From Desulfobacterales bacterium (GTDB taxonomy: Bacteria > Desulfobacterota > Desulfobacteria > Desulfobacterales > UBA5852), in the NCBI GenBank assembly GCA_030066455.1, contig JASJBQ010000161.1, positions 1-12,408 of the forward strand: DNA of 12,408 bases, given 5' to 3'. This document shows positions 7,848 to 12,408 of the stretch, in pieces (the stretch's first letter is position 1; the number at the start of each line of letters is the position of its first letter). The position numbers and the translations under genes were made by a program. The notes beneath the pieces were generated by a model. That model ran no database searches, was not told the origin of the DNA, and worked only from the letters and a program-made list of their open reading frames with translations.

Positions 7848-8218
7848 ATGATGCTCGAGGAACCGATCCGGATTTCACGGTCAAACCGCAATGACGTTGC
7901 AGGCCAAACCGCAAGAATCCTGGCCAGTCCTCTTTTCAGGGAGACCGCTCAGCTGGCCGCCCTGATGGCGTTTATCGTGGCGCGGACGCTCGCCGGCCGG
8001 GCCGCACACCTCTCGACACACGAATCCTGGCGGTCGCCGTTTTCGGGCGCGACGCGGCGTACGACCCGCAAACCAATCTGATCGTTCGCATCCAGGCGGA
8101 CCGCCTGCGGCGGCGACTGGAGCGCTATTACCGCCACACCGGCCGGAACGACCCGCTGCGCATCCGCCGCGAAGGCAGCTCCGTGCCGACTATCAGCCGG
8201 CAGGGCCAGGACCAATAG
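7848..8218 (+). pseudogene. Frameshifted remnant: N-terminal domain of an adenylate-cyclase/TPR-type protein
   Basis: Two adjacent plus-strand frames together match the N-terminal domain common in large proteins annotated as adenylate cyclase or TolB/TPR proteins. Frame one from the ATG at 7848 gives ILASPLFRETAQLAALMAFI and VARTLAGRAAHLSTHE; from about 8024 the match continues in a second frame with ILAVAVFGRDAAYDPQTN and LIVRIQADRLRRRLERYY to the stop at 8218. A single missing base near 8010-8024 explains the shift. The family's following KGSYVP-like motif is degraded (RREGSSVP), and the catalytic or TPR part is absent. It is the only coding-like segment on the plus strand. The family call comes from remembered motif patterns. 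Confidence 0.68.
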
Positions 8219-8329
8219 CACACCTCTCCCGGTTTCTTCCGCGCGGCTGTGCGCGGCACAGCGAAGCCCACGGGCCAGGGGATCGACATCGGCTGCCTAA
8301 TTGTCTTAAAACTGACACCTAACGAGGAA

Positions 8330-8350
8330 TTCAGGTTTCAGTGTTCAGGG
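8330..8350. repeat. Short heptanucleotide array, TTCAG class
   Basis: Three consecutive 7-bp units: TTCAGGT, TTCAGTG and TTCAGGG. These are reverse-complement variants of the CCTGAMA units found further right. The array opens a repeat block running to 8541 and filling most of the 345 bp between the pseudogene and the last rdh-cluster gene. No gene is seen in 8219-8563. Confidence 0.8.
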
Positions 8351-8354
8351 TGAT

Positions 8355-8426
8355 GGGTTCTAGGTTCGAGGTTCGGGGTTAAAATCGGATTCATCCGATC
8401 AACCTGGAATCTAGAACGGAGAACCC
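8355..8426. repeat. Inverted heptad arrays around a central hairpin
   Basis: Four GGTT-type heptads (8356-8383: GGTTCTA, GGTTCGA, GGTTCGG, GGTTAAA) are followed by a perfect hairpin ATCGGA-TTCA-TCCGAT (8384-8399) and then by four complementary-type units (8401-8428, AACCTGG and relatives). The two 26-bp arms match at about 20 positions, so the segment can fold as one long hairpin. It lies downstream of the rdh cluster on its coding strand and could help end transcription. Confidence 0.75.
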
Positions 8427-8434
8427 TTTAATCG

Positions 8435-8455
8435 TTTCAGTGTTCAGGTTTCAGG
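8435..8455. repeat. Heptanucleotide array, TTCAG class
   Basis: Three 7-bp units TTTCAGT, GTTCAGG and TTTCAGG. They are the reverse complement of the CCTGAMA array at 8479-8499, and the 23-nt stretch between them would form the loop of a second long hairpin. Confidence 0.78.
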
Positions 8456-8478
8456 ACTAAACTAAGTCCCGTTGGTTT

Positions 8479-8541
8479 CCTGACACCTGACACCTGAAAC
8501 CTTTCAACCCAGAACCCAGAACCTGGAACCCAGAACCTAGT
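8479..8541. repeat. Nine heptads in one register, switching class
   Basis: Nine uninterrupted 7-bp units. Two CCTGACA and one CCTGAAA are followed by the hybrid unit CCTTTCA and then by ACCCAGA-type units (ACCCAGA three times, ACCTGGA once, ACCTAGT last). The 7-bp phase is kept across the change from one sequence class to the other. The array ends 22 bp from the stop codon of the last rdh-cluster gene. Confidence 0.85.
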
Positions 8542-8563
8542 TAGTACGGATGCGCCCGCGGAA

Positions 8564-8749
8564 TTAGTCCTGCGGCTTGTCCTGCCCCTTGTCCTGTATA
8601 CGCTCGATGGCCACCAGCACCGGGTCGTGATCGGTCATGAAGAAGGACATGAAGGTCTGCGCGAAGAAGGCGATCACGCAGAGCAGCGTGACCACCGCCA
8701 GCGCGGTCGTCACCTGGTAGTGCCAGGGTTTCAACTCTCTTTTCGCCAT
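8564..8749 (-). CDS. Small single-pass membrane protein of the rdh cluster
   Basis: 61 residues with one predicted transmembrane helix at about 14-36 (ALAVVTLLCVIAFFAQTFM), a basic N terminus (MAKRELK, so N-in by the positive-inside rule) and a short hydrophilic C-terminal tail ending in KGQDKPQD. I do not recognise a family. The gene overlaps the 3' end of rdhC by 19 nt and has a ribosome binding site AAGGTGA inside rdhC, so it is very likely co-translated with it. Its position suggests a small accessory subunit of the membrane electron-transfer module, perhaps stabilising RdhC or RdhB; this is inference. Codon-level overlap and a good start make it a real gene rather than a chance frame. 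Confidence 0.75.
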   Translation of the reverse strand: MAKRELKPWHYQVTTALAVVTLLCVIAFFAQTFMSFFMTDHDPVLVAIERIQDKGQDKPQD

Positions 8750-9975
8750 AAGTCACCTTTATCTTCCGGTTCGGCCGGCAGCACTTCTTCCGCCTCCGGC
8801 TTGGCCGCAACTTTTTTAGCCCCACCCAGCAGCCGCCGCCGCACCCGCACGGTGCTGTGCAGCACATGGCCCACGGGGCAGAACAGCCGGCACCAGAAAT
8901 TCAGCACGAAGAAGGAGCCGATCAGCGACAGCGGCAGGATATACCACTGGATCCCCGCCCCGGTGAGGGAGAACATCATGCTGAAGGGCTCGTAGGAACC
9001 CAGCGTGGGATGGGAGGTGAGAAAGATCAGCATGAGGGCGGTCCAGGTCATCCAGCCCACGACCGTGCGCGAAGACTTCTGCACACCGGGCCTGACGGCC
9101 AGATTGATGCCGCTGATTTTGTTCAGGACCCGCTGCACGTACTGAAAAGGGCAGACCTGCGCGCAATAGATATTTTTGCCCAGGATGAACACGCTGCCCA
9201 GGGCACCGATCATCATGATCCACCAAAGTGAATGCTCCTGGAAGTCGGGAATATAACCCATGACGATGCCGGACAGCTGCCCGATCGAAAGCGACGAGTT
9301 CGTGTAGATGCCCACGAAACCCAGTGCCAGCCAGGGCATGGCCAGCCGGCCCCATTTGGCAACTGACCCCTGTGCATAGGCCACGAAAAAGGCCAGGGCA
9401 AAAAGGGCGATCAGCCCGATCTCCTTCACGCCGAAGCCCCAGGCCGGCGTCTGCCAGGTGGGATCGAGCTTGAAGTGCTCGGTGGCGGCGATGTGCATGG
9501 CGTTGCGCACGGCGGTGGTGAAGCCCACGCAGGATATGGTCGCCCCGGACACGACATCGATGTCCCCGCCCGGCAGAAAGTCGGCTGAAACCGTTTTGCC
9601 GGCAAATTGGCGGAAGAAATAATTCTTTCGCAGCTTCTCGAAATAGGCCGGGGTTTCATAATTGCGCAGGTTGAGGATTTCGGCGATCTTGCCTTCCGCG
9701 CTGGCCCGGATGCCGATGATCAGCGGGCCGCCCCACCCCTCGGCTTCGGAGATGACCACATAGCTGTCCTTGGTCTCGTCGCGGAACACGACCTGGCCGC
9801 CCTCCGCCTCGGTCACGCGGGTGAGCTTGTGGTCGGCCAGCAGATCCCGCAGCAGGGCTTCGTAATCGGGTTTGGCCGCGATCTGCCCGATGACGAAGGC
9901 CATCACCAGGGTGGTGAACCCGAGCGGAAACGCCAGCCGTTCCCAGAGGGCTTTGAACCCTCCACCGGCGGCCAT
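8731..9975 (-). CDS. rdhC: RdhC/NosR-like membrane flavoprotein with FMN-binding domain and two CX3CP motifs
   Basis: 414-residue integral membrane protein proposed to pass electrons from the quinone pool to the exported dehalogenase. TM1 at about 15-33; a periplasmic FMN-binding domain follows at about 60-165 with the covalent-flavin motif DVVSGATIS (Thr146 the expected FMN attachment site through ApbE). The C-terminal half has about five more membrane segments (about 184-202, 211-225, 250-266, 306-322, 341-361) and the signature motifs CAQVCP (Cys271, Cys275) and CRLFCP (Cys362, Cys366). It lacks the C-terminal ferredoxin domain of true NosR, matching RdhC/PceC in length and layout. The ATG at 9975 lies 2 nt after the rdhB stop, with AAAGGGAAC just upstream, pointing to translational coupling. 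An ApbE flavin transferase would be required but is not in the window. Confidence 0.87.
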   Translation of the reverse strand: MAAGGGFKALWERLAFPLGFTTLVMAFVIGQIAAKPDYEALLRDLLADHKLTRVTEAEGGQVVFRDETKDSYVVISEAEGWGGPLIIGIRASAEGKIAEILNLRNYETPAYFEKLRKNYFFRQFAGKTVSADFLPGGDIDVVSGATISCVGFTTAVRNAMHIAATEHFKLDPTWQTPAWGFGVKEIGLIALFALAFFVAYAQGSVAKWGRLAMPWLALGFVGIYTNSSLSIGQLSGIVMGYIPDFQEHSLWWIMMIGALGSVFILGKNIYCAQVCPFQYVQRVLNKISGINLAVRPGVQKSSRTVVGWMTWTALMLIFLTSHPTLGSYEPFSMMFSLTGAGIQWYILPLSLIGSFFVLNFWCRLFCPVGHVLHSTVRVRRRLLGGAKKVAAKPEAEEVLPAEPEDKGDLWRKES

Positions 9976-9977
9976 GA

Positions 9978-10259
9978 TCAGTTCCCTTTCATACCCGGCG
10001 CCACCCAGTAGCGCCAGGCCAGGGTCATGGCGATGATCCCCGGCCCGCAGAAGAGCGTCAGCCCCATGGCGCCGGAGGATGGTATGCCCTCGATGAAGGA
10101 AGAGCCGGACCAGGCGATGCCGAACATCACCAGAAGGGCGCCGCCGATCAGCGTGGCCCAGGCATACCAGGGCGCCTTGACCCGCAGCGAGACATAGGCA
10201 AAGCCGAACACGCAGAGCGTGAACAGGATGCCCAGTACAAACCACTGAATGCTTTCCAT
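9978..10259 (-). CDS. rdhB: RdhB-like three-helix membrane anchor
   Basis: 93-residue hydrophobic protein with three predicted helices (about 5-25, 31-51 and 64-84), the layout of RdhB/PceB, which holds the dehalogenase at the membrane. Between helices 2 and 3 lies SSFIEGIPSSGAMGL, which fits the usual loop pattern ExEPxAAxMG except that the second Glu appears to be Ile59; Glu57 is kept. The start at 10259 is supported by AAGGAGAGG about 8 nt upstream; the in-frame ATG at 10292 has no comparable site. It lies downstream of rdhA and 2 nt upstream of rdhC. RdhB proteins diverge strongly, so the call rests on size, topology, loop and position between rdhA and rdhC. Confidence 0.78.
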   Translation of the reverse strand: MESIQWFVLGILFTLCVFGFAYVSLRVKAPWYAWATLIGGALLVMFGIAWSGSSFIEGIPSSGAMGLTLFCGPGIIAMTLAWRYWVAPGMKGN

Positions 10260-10341
10260 TGTCCTCTCCTTTTTATCGCTTAGCGGCATCACATCGGCAA
10301 TTTGCTGCCGAAAATACCGTGCATGTCGATATTCTCTGAGG

Positions 10342-10432
10342 TTTCAGGTGTCAGTGTTCAGTTTTCAGAATTGAGTGATTCGCCTTCCTGACACATGAAA
10401 CCTGACATCTCTCACAGGTTTCAGGCTTCAGG
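10342..10432. repeat. Heptanucleotide arrays between rdhA and rdhB (proximal block)
   Basis: Four TTCAG-class units (10342-10369: TTTCAGG, TGTCAGT, GTTCAGT, TTTCAGA), then three complementary-class units (10387-10407: CCTGACA, CATGAAA, CCTGACA), then TTTCAGG and CTTCAGG (10419-10432). The alternating orientation allows hairpins in the rdhA-rdhB transcript. No convincing gene lies in 10260-10566. Confidence 0.8.
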
Positions 10433-10461
10433 AGAAAGGAGTGCTATGGTCCTGTTTTTGC

Positions 10462-10546
10462 TGAAACCTGACACCCGACACCTGAAACCTCTTTCATTCC
10501 TGACACCAGAAACCCGACACCTGAAACCTCTTTCATTCCTGACACC
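10462..10546. repeat. Higher-order heptad repeat with 39-bp period
   Basis: Heptads TGAAACC, TGACACC and CGACACC alternate with the 11-bp spacer TCTTTCATTCC. Four heptads plus the spacer make a 39-bp unit. A perfect 34-bp direct repeat results (10474-10507 and 10513-10546). The block ends 20 bp from the rdhA stop codon. Confidence 0.85.
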
Positions 10547-10566
10547 TGATTTCCGGTTTCGCCGGA

Positions 10567-12105
10567 TCAGGTATAGCCCGCAGTGCTGCGGTTATTTAGC
10601 ATCTTCGGATTGACGCGCATGCCCTTGCCGGTCTTCCAGAATTTATCGACCTTGTGCGGATCACCGGTCTCGCCGTAACCGAAGAGGGGATGCATCTTGG
10701 ACATCAGGCCGTGAAAGATGCCTGGTGTTACGGTGCTCATGCCCATGGTGAACCAGTGGTGCCAGTAGTCCGGCTCGTTGAAGGTGCAGGCGGCGGCGCA
10801 ATTGCCGCAGGCGCTGTCGTTCTCGATCCAGAAGTTGAAGCACCGCTTGGCGTCGGTATGGAACTTGAGCACCCCGGTATGGTTGTTCCAGGTGTAGCCG
10901 GGCTCGTCGCTGAACTCGTAGGTGGGTTGGAAACCGAAGCCGCTGTCCTTTTCTTCGACAAAGGGTAAGGCCTTGGAAGGACAGGCCTTGGCACACTCCC
11001 CGCAGCTCAGGCAGAACTTGGCAATGCCCCAGTCGTGGGGCTGGTCGTATTCGACGAACTCGAGATCGGTGTAGACCTTGCAGAGGCGCACGCGCGGGCC
11101 GATGCCGGGCACGATCAACTGCGCGTGGCGGCCCCCCTCGCCCAGCCCGGCCGCGACGGCATAGGCCACGCTGTTGCCCAGATCGTTGCCGGCGCCCACG
11201 GCGTGGTAGCCCAAACCGCGGATGAACTTGGCCATTTGACTGGCAATCTGGGCCATAACGACATAGCCGTGGCCGATGGTGCTTTCGGCGGTCCAGGCCG
11301 GTGCGGTGGCAAGGGCGTCGTAGTCCATGGCCATTGCAATGACGATGACCGTCTTGGGCTCGAAGGGAAAGTCCTTCTCCCAGCTCAGGGTACGTCCTTT
11401 TAGGACGTCATAGAGCGGGTCGTAGTCCCAGCGCTTGTCGCGGCGCGTGATGCCGCAGCGGCTTGCCCCCCAGACCCGGGCCGCGCTCTTAATGGCATGG
11501 GCGGCCGCTTCTTTGGACGGAAACTCATATTGCTCTTTTTCCACGTCCGACTGGTCCCAGGGAAACATGCGCGTATTGGGCTGGGCGAAGGCCATGGAGT
11601 GCGATTCAGACAGGTCCAGCGGATACCAGGCAGCGTGATGAATGGCCTTATCAAGCTGGGTAAAGCCGGTCTTGCTGTTGTCAAACGGCACGGCGTGCTC
11701 GAACGTCTTGGCCCCTTCAAGAAAATTGAACTTCTTGTTGTTGAGCTTGCTGTACTGTGCGTCGCGCTCGGGATGTTTCTTGCTGATTGCCGGGCTGGTC
11801 GCTTGGGTGAAGATCAAGTCCCGCTGGTCCATAGGCTTGAAGGTTTCGTCGGTCTTGATGGCCGCGTCCACGCTGCCCAGGGACCGCCCGCGGATGGCAG
11901 CCTGGGTCCCCGCGTAAGTGAGGCCGCCGCCGGCTAAAGCAGCGCCGCCGCCGATGGCCACCCGCTTGAAAAAAGCACGCCGCGAGGGGTCGGCCGGGGC
12001 ATTTCCGCCGCCCCCGGCGGGTGCCGCCTTAGCTTCACTGGCCTGGTCCTCGGGGGTTTTCCCCTCCTCTTGCGGGCCATTGGTTTCTGGTGTTTCGTTC
12101 GCCAT
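10567..12105 (-). CDS. rdhA: Reductive dehalogenase catalytic subunit, Tat-exported
   Basis: 512-residue corrinoid and Fe-S enzyme that removes halogen from organohalides as terminal reductase of organohalide respiration, placed outside the cytoplasmic membrane. Tat signal SRRAFFKR at 41-48 followed by a hydrophobic Gly/Ala stretch. The catalytic core has the family landmarks HGYVVMAQIA (Tyr281, aligned with the catalytic Tyr), GAGNDLGNS (Asn309 region) and IGPRVRLCKVYTDL (Arg338/340). First Fe-S motif CLSCGECAKACP (Cys365, 368, 371, 375); second Cys422-x10-Cys433-x2-Cys436-x3-Cys440, the pattern of respiratory RdhA. The start at 12105 has a strong GGAGG site 6-7 nt upstream. Forty residues rich in Glu, Pro, Gly and Ala precede the Tat motif, longer than usual. 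Substrate cannot be predicted. Alignment residues come from remembered PceA/RdhA patterns. Confidence 0.93.
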   Translation of the reverse strand: MANETPETNGPQEEGKTPEDQASEAKAAPAGGGGNAPADPSRRAFFKRVAIGGGAALAGGGLTYAGTQAAIRGRSLGSVDAAIKTDETFKPMDQRDLIFTQATSPAISKKHPERDAQYSKLNNKKFNFLEGAKTFEHAVPFDNSKTGFTQLDKAIHHAAWYPLDLSESHSMAFAQPNTRMFPWDQSDVEKEQYEFPSKEAAAHAIKSAARVWGASRCGITRRDKRWDYDPLYDVLKGRTLSWEKDFPFEPKTVIVIAMAMDYDALATAPAWTAESTIGHGYVVMAQIASQMAKFIRGLGYHAVGAGNDLGNSVAYAVAAGLGEGGRHAQLIVPGIGPRVRLCKVYTDLEFVEYDQPHDWGIAKFCLSCGECAKACPSKALPFVEEKDSGFGFQPTYEFSDEPGYTWNNHTGVLKFHTDAKRCFNFWIENDSACGNCAAACTFNEPDYWHHWFTMGMSTVTPGIFHGLMSKMHPLFGYGETGDPHKVDKFWKTGKGMRVNPKMLNNRSTAGYT

Positions 12106-12130
12106 GATTGAACCTCCGTAATCAAGTCGG

Positions 12131-12169
12131 GTTATCTCGGAATCTCCAACTTTCTCAAATTCTTAAGAA
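12131..12169 (-). promoter_or_regulatory. rdhA: Candidate rdhA promoter with upstream palindrome
   Basis: On the minus strand TTGAGA (12153-12158, five of six to -35) is followed after 16 nt by GATAAC (12131-12136, four of six to -10), giving a leader of about 20 nt to the rdhA start. A perfect 10-bp palindrome TTCTTAAGAA (12160-12169) is centred about 40 nt before the predicted start point, where CRP/FNR-type activators bind. It does not match the CprK box TTAAT-N4-ATTAA. Tentative. Confidence 0.35.
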
Positions 12170-12211
12170 ACCTGTTGGGATGATAGATGTCATTAAACCA
12201 AAACCGGCCGC

Positions 12212-12250
12212 GTGTGCACTAAATTTAGGGTAAACAACCTCCATTTAGGG
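12212..12250 (+). repeat. Bipartite 39-bp motif, copy 2
   Basis: Same layout as 7766-7804: the 24-bp first block differs at one base, then an 8-nt unlike spacer and TTTAGGG. It lies about 107 bp upstream of rdhA and runs directly into the heptad array, sharing its last bases with the first unit. Confidence 0.8.
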
Positions 12251-12297
12251 TTCTAGGTTCTGGGTTCGGGGTTCTGGGTTCGGGGTTCTGGGTTCGG
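12249..12297. repeat. Seven tandem heptads upstream of rdhA
   Basis: Seven contiguous 7-bp units: GGTTCTA once, then GGTTCTG and GGTTCGG alternating three times each. Same class as the GGTT/AACC units at 8355-8428 and 8507-8541. No gene is seen in 12106-12408; the rest of that stretch holds the promoter candidate, the bipartite motif and the hexanucleotide array. Confidence 0.9.
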
Positions 12298-12377
12298 GGG
12301 TTATAGGTTCTTTGCGATCAGTGAGGAAATACCGATTATCTTCGTCCCAGAGTCTTGGTTTCGTCTGAGGGTTCTTG

Positions 12378-12408
12378 TTCGGTGTCGGTATCGCTATCGG
12401 AATCGGTA
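12378..12408. repeat. Hexanucleotide repeat reaching the window edge
   Basis: Five 6-bp units in register: TTCGGT, GTCGGT, ATCGCT, ATCGGA, ATCGGT. The array may continue beyond the right edge. It is a different period and sequence from the heptads. Confidence 0.65.

Noticed and set aside
8731..9975. NosR nitrous oxide reductase regulator
   Set aside because: It lacks the C-terminal ferredoxin-like extension of NosR and no nos genes are nearby; position after rdhA-rdhB fits RdhC.
10342..10546. Possible CRISPR array
   Set aside because: Units are 7 bp (39 bp higher-order period) with an identical 11-bp spacer; no variable spacers and no cas genes.
10446..10613. Plus-strand frame after an AAGGAG-like site, encoding repeated LKPLSFLTP peptides
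   Set aside because: It is a translation of the 39-bp heptad repeat and then runs into the rdhA antisense strand; no independent evidence of coding.
12160..12169. CprK-type dehalobox
   Set aside because: The palindrome TTCTTAAGAA lacks the TTAAT-N4-ATTAA pattern, so only a generic operator candidate is reported.
7766..12250. Complete IS21-type transposon or composite element
   Set aside because: The two motif copies are in the same orientation, no inverted partner exists and no istA/istB-like gene is present; only solo-end status can be suggested.

Overview
The window looks like a GC-rich chromosomal segment of an anaerobic deltaproteobacterium, most likely a sulfate-reducer-like Desulfobacterota. 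That is inferred from gene content and repeat style; no taxonomic marker gene is present. All convincing intact genes lie on the minus strand, so the window reads from right to left.

Right part (about 8.56-12.1 kb): a reductive dehalogenase cluster. It encodes a Tat-exported RdhA with two Fe-S cluster motifs, a three-helix RdhB-like membrane anchor, an RdhC/NosR-like membrane flavoprotein (FMN-binding domain plus two CX3CP motifs), and a 61-residue single-pass membrane protein that I cannot assign to a family. rdhB, rdhC and the small gene are translationally packed (2-nt gap, then a 19-nt overlap). rdhA is separated from rdhB by 307 bases made largely of 7-bp repeats. The expected job is organohalide respiration: electrons pass from the membrane through RdhC/RdhB to the corrinoid and Fe-S protein RdhA outside the membrane.

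Repeats around the cluster: 7-bp (heptanucleotide) arrays of two sequence classes, CCTGAMA-like and GAACCYR-like, lie upstream of rdhA, between rdhA and rdhB, and downstream of the last gene. I see none in the left 8.2 kb. A bipartite 39-bp motif occurs twice in the same orientation (7766-7804 and 12212-12250) and brackets the cluster. A hexanucleotide array starts at the right edge.

Middle (about 6.2-8.2 kb): a glycine-zipper lipoprotein gene, two tandem copies of a long palindromic element, a secreted Rap1a/Tai-like four-cysteine protein, an 87-residue protein of unknown function, and on the plus strand a frameshifted remnant of the N-terminal domain found in adenylate-cyclase/TPR-annotated proteins.

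Left part (1-5945): a tripartite RND efflux operon in the order outer-membrane factor (NodT type), periplasmic adaptor lipoprotein, inner-membrane RND pump. The pump gene runs off the left edge.
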